Assembly: GCA_021029095.1 (NCBI GenBank)
Contig: JAJOHG010000100.1
Span: 1 to 64,000, forward strand
Reading direction: 5' to 3'
DNA: 64,000 nt
From: Phellopilus nigrolimitatus
Lineage: Eukaryota > Basidiomycota > Agaricomycetes > Hymenochaetales > Hymenochaetaceae
Numbering within the stretch: the first letter of the stretch is position 1; every line of letters starts with the position of its first letter. Below are positions 11,343 through 22,879 of this stretch, in pieces. Under the pieces are notes generated by a model, which was not told the DNA's origin, ran no database searches, and was given only the letters and a program-made list of their open reading frames with translations. The position numbers and the translations under genes were made by a program.

Positions 11343-11637
11343 TGAGATTCCAGATTCTGGTATAGAGCTCAAAGCTACCCTTCCATTCAGTTCTGGATGT
11401 AATCATAAGATAGTACTTGTGTAAACACAGTAACTTAGATTTCTTAGCAATTACTTTTATGATTGAATCTTGATCCTTCATGACTTCATAATCTGACAAG
11501 ACTCAGTTATTGAAACCCATTCTACGTGTGTCTCTAAAGTCAAATAGTAGTTACTGCTAGAAAACAAACACTAAGTCTCATGTTGTATCATTCTAGCATG
11601 ATCTAACACTATCAGTGCACACAGCCAACTTCATTCT
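11343..11637. other. spacer of the 3.6-kb hairpin element
   Basis: Single-copy loop between the two arms. A short minus-strand frame (11275-11499) spans the arm-loop boundary, but I do not recognise it and do not call it a gene. Confidence 0.6.
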
Positions 11638-12124
11638 GTGCTCCCATTAACTCTACGACATTGTCAAAGCCTGTGGAGTGTACAGTAACTCTGCTGCATA
11701 TGTGAAAGAGTATCAGGTAAGAGCATCAAAGTGCACCGAAATAGTGCATACCACAAGTTGATCTGCAGGTTTCAGTTGATTTGCTGATAGCATAATAAGT
11801 TCTACTTCAATTGCAATGATAAAATATTTGAAATGTGTGCACTGTTATGCTCTATAGTATGCAAAACACACACCCAGATAGATGTAATATTGGTAGAGCA
11901 AGAGGGAAACAGGTCATATAAGTTCACCTCTATGGGCTTTTAGGATCTGTTTGCCTCTCACACTACCAATACTGCACCAATCTGGGTGCGTGTTTTTGCA
12001 TAGTGTAGACCTTATCAGCGCGTACATTTCGAGTATAAGGGCATTGCAATTGGAGCAGAACTTGCTATGCTATTAGCAAGACACTAAAACCTGCAGATTG
12101 ACTCACTGTATGCCCTGCTTTACA

Positions 12125-12490
12125 GAAAAAAGGTGTACAAAAAAGTGTACAAAAAGTTGTTAAAAAAGTGTACAAAAAGTGTACAAGAAGTTGTTGAAAA
12201 AGTGTACAAAAAGTTGTTGAAAAGTGTACAAAAAGTGTAAAAAAAGCGGTCAAAAAGTGTACAAAAAGTGTACAAAAAGTGTACAAAAAGTTGTTGAAAA
12301 ATTGTTGAAAAGTGTACAAAAAGTGTACAAAAAGTTGTTGAAAAGTTGTTGAAAAGTGTACAAAAAGCGGTCAAAAAGTGTACAAAAAGTGTACAAAAAG
12401 TGTACAAAAAGTTGTTGAAAAGTGTACAAAAAGCGGCCAAAAAGTGTACAAAAAGTACTGGTGAAAGTGTACAAAAGTAACAAAAGTGCG
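12125..12490 (-). repeat. TGTACACTTTT iteron array, right arm
   Basis: Mirror image of the array at 10490-10855, read as AAAAGTGTACAAAAAG on the plus strand. Confidence 0.85.
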
Positions 12491-13287
12491 TGAGGTCAGA
12501 AGTGTACAAAGTAAGGAAGTGTATAAAGCAGAAAGTAACAAAAGCGGCTGCTTCATGTGATTAAGATAAGCTTTGAAGCTTATCCTTATCTCAGGATAAG
12601 CTTTGGAACTTCACCTGATAAGGATAAGCTTTGGGGCTTCTATTATCAAGAGAAGCTTTTGAATTCCTTCTATAGATTAAGATAAGCTCTTGGGTCACCC
12701 AAAATGCCTTGGGCCACCCAAGCATTCATTTAAATGGCCCAAATCGATGTGGGCCACCCAAATCATTTGGGATGTCCCAAAAATATTTGGGTGGCCCAAA
12801 AGTAGTCTTGGGTGACCCAGACTGCCCATGGGTTGCCCCAAATAAATTCCACTTGCCACATAAGCTCTCAATTCAAGATCAGCTGGATAGCAGACTATAA
12901 GGGCATACAGTAGCTGTGTTTCTAAGGGTGTCCTGTATGCTATATATTAAAATGGCTTGCTGCTGTTACTTTGGTATTGTTGTGTACTTCTATGTCAAAT
13001 ACTCAGTTATCACCTCAATGGGTGATCACCATACACTTTCCTATATATACAGTTCACCAGGCAAACAGTATAGGAAACTACATAGAGCACAGAAAAAAGT
13101 GTACTCAGGTTGGGCTGGGACATGTTCATTTGGGCCACCCATTGGGGTGTCCCATGGTCTCCCATGCCTATTTTGGACCTCCCAAGTCGATTTGGGAAAG
13201 GACCACACTTTTGGGGCCTCTTAGGGCAGATTCCCAAACCCAGGGGTTAACCCTAAGAGGGGTACCCCAGGAGGGGTACCTGAAGTG

Positions 13288-13295
13288 TAATGAGT
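13288..13295. repeat. target site duplication TAATGAGT, right copy
   Basis: Matches 9685-9692 at all eight positions. Confidence 0.9.
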
Positions 13296-13359
13296 GGGTG
13301 GTGATAATGCGATGTGGTCCGTATTTGAGCGGCTCCTTTTTTTTAAAGACTTAGATTTA

Positions 13360-13453
13360 ATCTACTCTAAAATACACGTACGATGCAAAAAAAACGAAAC
13401 AAAACGGCGAAGAATTGAATGAGATAGTCGTGCTCGTCGTGCGGCACGACGAG
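13360..13453. repeat. inner part of the right terminal inverted repeat
   Basis: Pairs with the inner end of the left terminal repeat. It is cut at ACGAG (13449-13453) by the LTR retrotransposon and resumes at 15095. Confidence 0.8.
13449..13453. repeat. target site duplication ACGAG, left copy
   Basis: Repeated at 15095-15099 on the other side of the LTR element. Five base pairs is the usual duplication for Copia and Gypsy integrases. Confidence 0.85.
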
Positions 13454-13641
13454 TGTTGTAGTTTCGGTAGCTTAGTGCCGTGAGACGTAGACAAAAGCAA
13501 TAGAATTTACGTTTGACCTGCTGAGCTCTGAGGCAAACGGATAAGAGAAAACATACATGCACGGCACATACTTATACTCTACGGACCGATAAGAAACAAA
13601 TAAACAAAGATGACGCAACGATCGAGCTCGTCATTCCAACA
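13454..13641 (-). repeat. 3' LTR (188 bp)
   Basis: Identical by eye to 14907-15094, with TG..CA ends (TGTTG..CAACA). It is the 3' LTR because gag runs on the minus strand. A purine run (GAGGGGGTG on the minus strand) directly inside it is a plausible polypurine tract. Confidence 0.9.
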
Positions 13642-13725
13642 CACCCCCTCGAGCGAAGCATCGTTGGCAATAAGTAAGAATAAAAACAAATGAAGAAAAG
13701 ATGCGAAAGAAACAATAAAAAGTAT

Positions 13726-14538
13726 CTACCAAAGGTCCGAGTCGGAGAGCGAGTCGACTTCGTCGGCGCACGCGGCGGTGTCGGGGTCCTCGTCGACTGC
13801 GTTGGCGATGTCGTCTTCGAGCGACGGACAGACGATGCGCATGTGCCCGATGCCCCGGCACTTATGGCACCGCACCCCCTGAAGCCCCGATCCCTTCCTC
13901 TTCACTTCTCCGGCAAAGCGGCGTCCAGCGGGGACCACAGCCATCGCAACGTCCTCGGGTTCAGCCTTGACCGGGTGCGTTTGACGCGATTCCTCGTTGA
14001 GTAACCGATCAATGACGGTCTCGAACGTGAGTTCGTCGGCCGGAGTGCTGTCGAGTGCGACAATGAGCGGCGCGTACGTCTCCGGGAGTCCCTGGGTAAG
14101 GGCGAGGGTTTTGTCGATTTCCGTAACCTCGAATTTCGCCTTCTCAAGAAGGTAAGCAGTGTGCCGAACGTCGGCAGCCCATGACTGGATGGATTGGTTG
14201 GGCGCCTTCACCATGTTGAAAAAGCGGCGGCGTAGGGCGAGAAGACTGCCGATACCGCGGGGCGTATGGACGCGCTCGAGCTCGTCCCAGATCTCCTTCG
14301 GCGTTTCAAAACGCGTGTGCGGCAGCTGCGACTTGTCCACGTTCAGGACAATCTTCGCCTTCGCAAGGTGCTGCTTGCGGCGGTACGTCTTGACTGGCTT
14401 CGAGTTCAGTCCACCAAGCGGCTCGACGTCGTCTCCGGACACCACACCCCAAACGTCTTTGTCCACCAGCAAAGCCTCCATCACCGGAGCCCAATCCTCA
14501 TAGTTCCCTCCTGTGAGCTTTTCGATGTCGGATCCCAT
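13726..14538 (-). CDS. gag: Copia-type Gag polyprotein with CCHC zinc knuckle
   Basis: A 270-residue intact ORF. The N-terminus (EKLTGGNYEDWAPVMEALLV) matches the start of Copia Gag proteins (DUF4219/UBN2 type). The middle has WDELERVHTPRGIGSLLALR and LPETYAPLIVAL, typical of the capsid-like helical region. Near residue 225 is a retroviral-type zinc knuckle, CHKCRGIGHMRIVC (C-x2-C-x4-H-x4-C), which binds RNA. The C-terminus is acidic (DEDPDTAACADEVDSLSDSD). It would form virus-like particles that package element RNA. The ORF ends without any frame leading into pol. The ATG at 14538 gives the full UBN2-type start and is preferred. Confidence 0.9.
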   Translation of the reverse strand: MGSDIEKLTGGNYEDWAPVMEALLVDKDVWGVVSGDDVEPLGGLNSKPVKTYRRKQHLAKAKIVLNVDKSQLPHTRFETPKEIWDELERVHTPRGIGSLLALRRRFFNMVKAPNQSIQSWAADVRHTAYLLEKAKFEVTEIDKTLALTQGLPETYAPLIVALDSTPADELTFETVIDRLLNEESRQTHPVKAEPEDVAMAVVPAGRRFAGEVKRKGSGLQGVRCHKCRGIGHMRIVCPSLEDDIANAVDEDPDTAACADEVDSLSDSDLW

Positions 14539-14906
14539 GGCGAGCGAAGCGAGTGTTGTGCTGCGAAACTCGATTCAGACTACTCTAGGTCTGTCGGGTT
14601 TAAGAACGAGGTAGAGGGTGATTGCGCAATAGCGAACGCAAGATAAGAGAAATGGCGTGCCACGGCAGAGGCCAAAAAAGGCACGCGGCCCGTAGATTCC
14701 GGTGTGCCGCACGCGCGCGCAGTGACCGTAGATAAGATACCGGTGTGCCGCAGCAGTGACCGTAAGGCCCGCGGCCTGCAAATTCCGGTGTGCCGTCCGC
14801 GACGCGCAGTGACCGTGTCGTCCGGTTTACAGTCCCGTAGACTAGGTTTGTGGTCTGAGCCCCACAAGGCTACTTGATGTGACCCTCAAGCAAGGCGATC
14901 CGTTTG

Positions 14907-15094
14907 TGTTGTAGTTTCGGTAGCTTAGTGCCGTGAGACGTAGACAAAAGCAATAGAATTTACGTTTGACCTGCTGAGCTCTGAGGCAAACGGATAAGAG
15001 AAAACATACATGCACGGCACATACTTATACTCTACGGACCGATAAGAAACAAATAAACAAAGATGACGCAACGATCGAGCTCGTCATTCCAACA
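14907..15094 (-). repeat. 5' LTR (188 bp)
   Basis: Copy of 13454-13641, upstream of gag on the minus strand. It contains an AT-rich TATAAGTATG stretch (minus strand) that could serve as core promoter. Confidence 0.9.
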
Positions 15095-15408
15095 ACGAGC
15101 ACGACTATGTCGTTGTCGCGGGCAGCGCGGGAAGCCGGCGGCGCGTGTTGATGGCGATGCGAAGTCGCGTGGATCACCGGCGCGGGCAGCGCCGGCGATC
15201 CGCGCGTGGTGGCGAAGCCGGCGGCGATGTCGAGAAGCCGGTCCCCTCAGGGCCCCTCAGGGCTCTTGTTGACATTACCAAGTTTTCAGTATTTATTGGC
15301 AGTATTAATCGCAGTATGGGCAGCAAGGCGCAAAAGGACCTAACTAGATGCGTAACTGCACCCCATTAAGCCCTCTAAGTAGATAAGCTAAGGGTAGGGT
15401 CACAGGTG
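15095..15408. repeat. outer part of the right terminal inverted repeat
   Basis: Reverse complement of the outer part of 5654-6056, ending CACAGGTG. It begins with the second ACGAG copy. Confidence 0.85.
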
Positions 15409-15416
15409 ATCAATCC
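15409..15416. repeat. target site duplication ATCAATCC, right copy
   Basis: Matches 5646-5653. The sequence after it (TTCCTTGCGATATAGG) resumes segmental duplication unit 1 and corresponds to about 20093. Confidence 0.9.
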
Positions 15417-17085
<1,669 letters not shown>

Positions 17086-17809
17086 AGAAGTAGAGTGAGC
17101 AAGTCGGTGCGCGGCGCGCAACACTCGCAGTTCAAGTCGCGGCGAAGCGCAATTCGGCGCTATTGGTCGAGAACGAGCACCACACTACCTACCTTTGTTT
17201 TTCCTCTGGCTCCCTCTCTTCTGCTCCTTATACCCCCTTGCCCCTCGTCCTCGTACTTCACTTTCAATACCTGATCGTCTCCATTACGACTTGACGAGAC
17301 CATGACATACATGCCTATGAATGTCTCTCGCGAATGAGAGTGTTCTTCACGACTTCTGTTCTCTTTTCTCTTCTTATCCATGTGTGAAATCTACATTTCG
17401 TCCTACCATATATAATTCTAGACTTAGTGAGGAGGCAGGTGTAAATATATTTTTATTTCGAATACAGAGGATTTTTTTTCTTTTTCGGGGTTTCCTACTG
17501 AGACCGAGTTCCCTTGATAACTAAGTCACATCGTCAACAGACTTATTCAGCAAACGATTCTCAAGTTTGGCAGCAAGATGTATGCTGCGAAGTAGTTAGA
17601 TAATAATGGTACGCGAAAGTGTTCGGAGACCTTCGAGTTCTATTCTCACATATATTTTGATAAATTTGCGGTAATCAGATATCTAGTTAGTGTTCTCGGC
17701 AGGATGTAGCTCAGTACTCCGGTGCGTCCCCTTCCTCCGTCAAAGAATAGATCTATTAGTACAGACAATGGAGGAACGGTCCAAGTGATGGTAACAGATA
17801 AAGTAATGA

Positions 17810-19865
17810 TTAAGCCTGAGAAAAGTAAGAATCATAAAAATTCTCCCATGTAATGCGCGCTGAAGGACGTTCAGATCCCAACGGATGCCAGCACTTTGTT
17901 ACCAACTCCCAGACTTCCGCGGGTCCCCGGCCAGACGCGTCAAAGGGAGGCTGATCGGGACGTCCGTCATTTAAGACCGTCGTGATTACCTCTGCATCAG
18001 ACATACCCTTGAATGGAACGGCATCCGTGAACACCTTCCAGATTTACATGATATTAGATAGATAAAGTATCATACGCTCATTGATAGAATACAACATACC
18101 TCGATGCATGTCATCGCAAATGCATAGATATCGCTTTGAATGGTATGCCTTCCGTTACCTCCATACTTGGACGGATACAGAAGCTCGGGTGCCTGCCAAC
18201 GAAGGCTCCCGGCGCCATGCGTAGAGCCCGTCGTTGCTGAAAACACTGCCTCGATGCGCGAGAGCCCGAAATCACTCAAAAGCGGGTGTCCGTCATCGTG
18301 AATAAGAATGTTTGCCTTCAGTGAATGCATATTCTTAATTTGATCTTGTACGTCAAGATAGGAATGGACTTACGCAGCGGATATCACCATGCACTATGGG
18401 TGGCGAAAGCCCATGCAAGTACTCGATCCCCTGTATTACTCCACACAGCTTTCACAAGAGTACACAAAGCATCAGGTCCTCAAGCGTCTTGGACACGCTT
18501 AACTTTAGGAGAATAGCTTACCATACGTATCCGATCGGTCATTGGATTTCCCAATAGGTAATGTCGCAGGTCTCCATTTCTCATCCACGGTGATACCATC
18601 GCTATCTTTTGCGTAGGGCCGGTCCCAATATCTGCCAGTCCAAGTAAAGGAATAATGTTTTCGTGGTCAAAGGTTTTCCACAGCATTGCCTCGGAGCACA
18701 TCGACTGGAAAGCTCTGTCTTCAAGCATCATAAGTGGATATGAGCACATTAGGCATACCTGAAAAGATCGCCTCCACCCCGGATGCTCAGTTGTTCCGAA
18801 GAAGCGCAAAACTTTCATGGCAACAACCGCGCCAGAGGATAAGCTGCCTTTGTATACATCTGCGAACCCGCCGCCAGATACAGCGTGATTCTCCAAGAGT
18901 GAGACATCTTGGATATACACACTCGGCGGTATGAAGCAATGCTTATTCGCTGAACGTCTTACAATGCTGCGAAGCAAGCTTTGCACTTCACTCTGCTCAA
19001 GAAGGTAGGTCCATGAATGGTCCTGAATTGTCTACTTCTCACTTAATATATGTCTTTCTGCAGAAAACACAACTCACGTTGTAAGTGTCAATGACAATGG
19101 CCTGATCGCTCTCGGTAAGAACTTGTAAAGATTGTTTTATCGCAGCGTTAAATCGACGTAGCCGGCGGATGCTGAGATGCCTGTCCGCTATTTTTGTGAA
19201 AGCGAGAATTTTGCTACAACTTTCATTTAGTTTGTCTGGAATATGAGAATGTGCCGAGTTTTCGTATCTTGCTTACGATACACATTTCATTATAAATTCC
19301 AATTGACCATATCTATACGACTCGCTAGAGATCCAAGCTGATGCTGGACCGGACGATTGGACTGTCGTCATATTATTTAATTTAACTTTCATTTGGTCCA
19401 GGAGAATTGAACACGTCCGGGAATAGAACATTGCAAACTGTAAGGAGAACGGAATAACATGACGATAAGCCATGGCACATTAGGAATGAAGTGTGTGCGT
19501 ACGGTGGTGACGTTATCGAACAGAATGTTCTTGTCCATTGTGGCCGAAGGGTCCAAAAAAGCAAGAAGGCCGAGTTGGTCATCCAAAAGACTAAAGACTG
19601 CATATATCCATTCCTCGAGCGACGTCTCTGGATCCTTGATGATTTCAATGGACCTAGAATCGTAGCTTGTTTCGCAAAAGCTAGCGATTTCTTTTTTGAT
19701 GTCGTCAATCAAGTTCGTCCTGAAGAGTCCAGACATCTGTTGTCAATCAGCAAAAAAGCAGCGTAGACGGTTTGTAGGGGTAGAAGTACAAGTGCGTACG
19801 TATGTGTAGGATTCAACCAGTGCATCACGTTCCTCGATATCCTGAATACGCCGGAACAGCCTCAT
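17810..19865 (-). CDS. TKL-type protein kinase with N-terminal helical domain
   Basis: A nine-exon model closes cleanly at 511 residues: 19865-19800, 19736-19503, 19437-19277, 19219-19078, 18992-18759, 18704-18522, 18448-18374, 18315-18100 and 18034-17810, all with GT-AG introns of about 50-85 bp. About 200 N-terminal residues are helical (KDPETSLEEWIYAVFSLL). The kinase domain follows: glycine loop VSGGGFADVYKG, Lys in VVAMKVLRFF, helix-C Glu in CSEAMLWKTFDHENIIPLLG, catalytic HGDIRCANIL (HxD..N present), DFGLSR, and the APE-like QAPELLYPS. All catalytic residues are visible, so an active kinase is plausible. The variant HGD loop and domain order fit the TKL-like kinases expanded in Agaricomycetes. 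The last about 15 residues differ from copy 1, suggesting an altered C-terminus. Substrate unknown. Confidence 0.85.
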
Positions 19866-20358
19866 TCTAAAAATAAGGGCAAAAAAAGAAAGGCAAAGAA
19901 GCGGGTCAAAGTCTGAATGAGACGAAACATCATGCTTCCGTGCTTTTTCTTGGTGGAGAGCTCAGGCTGCATCACGCAGATTGGTCTCCGCTCGATAATA
20001 TAAGGAGAACTATGAACAACTGGTCAGCGCCTAGCCGCATCGCTCGCAATTAACAAAAAGCCTAGGCTGCACCGGTATATCACACTCAGTCCTTCCTTGC
20101 GGATATAGCGGTCGTCAGAGCAACACCCAGTTCAAGTGACCTGATCCCGCCCTATTCGCGAACAGCGTCAGCAGGGCGCTCAAAATCTTAAAGCTTATCA
20201 GAAGCCCCGCTCCTCACACCGAGCGAGTTCCAGACGGTACAAATTGATATTCAGGACGGTGAGCGATGCTGTGTATAGAAAAAGGGGAGTTGTATTGTAC
20301 GCTATCCAAAGGTAGTCAAGTCAGAACAGGATTAAAAAGCGAGTGCTGAAGAATGTAC

Positions 20359-20769
20359 TCACTCAATCAGACGCCCAGCACCGCGGATCAGCATGCCCGC
20401 ACCATGTCGGTAAAGAGAGTTTCTGCAGCATGGACGCGGAGATGATGGCGACGGAGGACAAGCCCGGAGACAGAGTTCAGCAGGTCCTTTATCTCGCTCA
20501 GTTCGAGCTTCGTGCCGAACGTACTTGACACAGGGCTCCTTTGTGAGGCTGTCGTGCTCCCAGTCGAGGTTGACGGTGTTGAGCTTCACGCCTGGATGTC
20601 GTGAACAGGCGTTAATTTTGAGCGGCTCGATTTCTTTCATAAGCGAGATCGCGGCAATATCCGCGTCCACGTCGGACTCGGCGAGCGCGGATGGCGGCCT
20701 CAAACGCGCGCTTGTCGACCGTGGAGGATTTCCAGATGAGCCCGTGATTGTCATCGTCGAGACAGTCAA
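20359..20769 (-). pseudogene. dispersed coding repeat remnant, unknown
   Basis: The minus strand reads DADIAAISLMKEIEPLKINA and, after frame changes, GTKLELSEIKDLLNSVSG and SSVAIISASMLQKLSLP. The same phrases appear in altered form at 860-1080 and 16360-16740. The order suggests a short helical protein whose gene has been copied and broken repeatedly. No family is recognised. Confidence 0.35.
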
Positions 20770-20980
20770 TGGTGGACATGCACAAGGTAATCGCGCGCGC
20801 GTGCGCAGCAGCCGAGCTTTTCATCGTGCAGGATTATGTCATACTGAGGTTCGGCCTATGTCGCAGGCTTCCGCGTCCTGGCAGGCGCAGGCGCGGACGT
20901 GTGTGGACGCGGGATGCACTTGCCCTAGGAACTGTTCTGGAAGCTTAGAAGGCGGCGCCGTGCGATGCGCCTTTTGAAAA

Positions 20981-21600
20981 GGCTGGGGGAGGGCGCCGGC
21001 TGAGTGCGAGCGCGGCGCGTGGGGCGGCCAGCACGCAAGCGTGTTCGGTACGGCGTAGGCGACCGCGCGGATTTACGGAAGTACGCTCCTTTCTGTTTCG
21101 CGCAATATAACGATATGTTTCCACCAAGTTCGACCAAGTTCAATGCACGACTTGTGGCCTTCGCACAAAGGCTGCTCGGAAACTGGCACAGGAAGGAGGG
21201 ACAGGTCTGCGCGCCCTTTGAAGGCAGGGAAGCCGAGGACATTTGGCCTCAATCGCTAATTCTGTATCTCATTTCTGCGAGTGCGGCAGTTGCATCCTCG
21301 AGCTACAGGATGTACGGCAGGATGAGTTTCTAGCTGACGGCGTATGAGATGTAGATGCTTGATATCACATACAGTGCAACCCTCCTTGCTCCAATTCCTG
21401 AATAAACAAATCTCAAGAATCTGCTTGATCCCCAATCTGCTTTATCTCAAATTCTCATGATTCCCACGAAACTGGTATGACAGAGCTCTTGAGTCCAGCT
21501 CTATTGTAAGTTTTGCGCTTCTTTCATACACTTTTGGACTGACATAAGATAGCCAGAAGGTGCTAAATACACATGTTGCAAAGAAATTCAAGTTATATAT
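20981..21600. other. intergenic stretch, no gene seen
   Basis: GC-rich until about 21350, then AT-rich. Frames are short and compositionally biased. I see no domain or repeat boundary apart from the GC motif near 20870 shared with 28020 and 51620. Confidence 0.35.
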
Positions 21601-21629
21601 GCAAAGCTGCCTGATGGAGAAGTGCGAGC

Positions 21630-22709
21630 TCAATGCCTCGTTACTGTAGCTACACGCCCCATCCTATACCTTTGCGACGTCCAATGGATTTGTTGCTTTT
21701 GCTTCGAGCCGTTCCCTCCATTCGATTCTCATTCAAGCTGTCAAGTTTGCACGGCGAGCTCTGTCCCCTTGCGACTATCTGCAAGTCGCCGCACAAAGCT
21801 CAAAGCACACTACGCCACGGCGCATATCATTCCCTCTCTTTCTCATCTTTGTGGCTGTTTGTTTGCGAGCTTTCCATGTTTGTGTTGCAATGTGCAGATT
21901 TATTCCTCTTTATGGTCGAATTTGCGTGCATCCATGGCCGGGCCCTCGCAACTGTATGACCTGGTCGCACAGGCCACTATGCAAAGCTCAAAGTGCGCTT
22001 AGCAATAACGGTGAGCTATACCTCTCTCGCGGTGCCCCGACCGTAATCCAAAAGGGTATATCTGCTTCCCTCAAAATTTAAAAAGCCTCCGTTTTGTGCG
22101 AAGGAAATGGTATCACAATTCATCACCAGAACATTTTACACTGCCCAAGTCCAATATGCTAGAAAAGCAATATCGTGAGCACACCGTCCCTTGTTTTTCC
22201 TTCTTCCTGAAATTCCTCATGTGTATGGCTCTGTATTCTAGTCGAATCTGAAGGAGGTCTTAATCTAGACCTAGAAAACTCCCCCCACTTGAACGAGTTA
22301 TGCAATTGTGAGCACTACTCCATCATCTCTCCTACTTCGTGAATTTCTTCATGTGTATTTTTATTGCTCTGTGTTACAGTTGTGGCAGCTAGAAACGAGC
22401 AACTGGTCACGGAGCAGAAACGGTTAGATTATTATTCCCTGCAAGTAGGAAATTTAAATAATACAGCATTGGTATATCTCAAAGGTGTGTCCTTCTCGTC
22501 TATTCATTCTCCTTTGTTTGTTTCGCAAAACAATGAAGACTTACATTCGACCCTGGAACACAGTCTGGTATAATAACCCCAAGAAGACTCCTGAAGTCTA
22601 TTATAGTCACCATCTTACCGAATACTTCCGTATCAGCGAAAACGATCAGGTTGAGAGACTCGCGCAAAAGGTGCTCGAATACTTGAGTAAGCCCGGCCAG
22701 CTCGCCTAG
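21630..22709 (+). CDS. multi-exon gene of unknown family, copy 1
   Basis: Several short exons align with those of copies at 60.4-61.4 kb and 63.0-64 kb. Exon pieces include VESEGGLNLDLENSPHLNEL (after a TTCTAG acceptor near 22240), a segment from about 22380 (VVAARNEQLVTEQKRLDYYS), and a last exon from about 22533 ending at the stop 22707-22709 with WNTVWYNNPKKTPEVYYSHH and VERLAQKVLEYLSKPGQLA. The phrase W-N-x-V..VYYSH is shared with copy 3. The upstream part (21630-22170) is coding-like but its frame is uncertain. No known domain is recognised. Exon boundaries are approximate and the copy may be partly decayed. Confidence 0.45.
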
Positions 22710-22879
22710 CTACATTGCATAAATCCGGGCGCCTCGTTTGCCACACAGTTGTACTTTCGTTGCTCCCGTCTTTGAATAAACATATTTTAGAGTTTCCAAT
22801 GACTGATCAAGCCCTGGTTCCTGTACATCTCAGACTCTCCGCTACGCAATCGCGCTCGCGCAGCCGCGAAATTTTCTAT

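Larger units (their letters stand above)
9693..13287. mobile_element. 3.6-kb hairpin (foldback-like) DNA element
   Basis: Position x on the left pairs with 22980-x on the right: the left arm is 9693-11342, the right arm 11638-13287 (1650 bp each), with a 295-bp spacer at 11343-11637. Every stretch I compared was identical, including about 60 bp at 9961-10020 against 12960-13019. The ends are CACTTCAGGTACCCC, flanked by the perfect 8-bp duplication TAATGAGT, so it inserted as a transposon. Each arm contains a GGTACCCC palindromic end, TTGGGTGGCCCAA-like words (10136-10290), AAGCTTATC words, a TGTACACTTTT iteron array and a smaller inner palindrome. No transposase is visible, so it is non-autonomous. 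It is nested inside the composite transposon. Confidence 0.9.
13454..15094 (-). mobile_element. gag-only LTR retrotransposon, Copia-like
   Basis: Two identical-looking 188-bp LTRs flank a 1265-bp interior that holds a single gag-like ORF and no protease, integrase or reverse transcriptase. The ACGAG duplication marks a clean insertion into the right terminal repeat of the composite transposon. Elements that keep LTRs and gag but lack pol are known as TR-GAG elements and need enzymes in trans. LTR identity points to a recent insertion. No clear primer-binding site could be fixed next to the 5' LTR. Confidence 0.88.
5654..15408. mobile_element. composite DNA transposon with 403-bp inverted repeats
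   Basis: The left end begins CACCTGTGACCCTACCC and the right end is its reverse complement, with 8-bp ATCAATCC duplications outside. The left arm is 5654-6056 (403 bp). The right arm is 13360-13453 plus 15095-15408, interrupted by an LTR element; subtracting that element's 5-bp duplication gives 403 bp again. The arms hold GC-rich sequence with an internal CGTGCTCGTCGTG hairpin. The interior (6057-13359) contains gene fragments and a large hairpin element, and I see no transposase. An 8-bp duplication fits hAT elements; long inverted repeats with captured exons resemble Pack-MULE elements. The superfamily is left open. It interrupts segmental duplication unit 1. Confidence 0.85.
17086..20980. 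repeat. tandem segmental duplication unit 2
   Basis: Second copy of the 2.5-kb-to-17-kb unit, without the composite transposon. It carries the better preserved kinase gene. About 170 bp at 19900-20085 has no counterpart at the matching junction of unit 1. Confidence 0.7.

Noticed and set aside
17700..17740. GGATGTAGCTCAGTAC, resembling a tRNA 5' half
   Set aside because: No anticodon or T arm follows, and the duplicated counterpart near 3090-3120 does not preserve the pattern.
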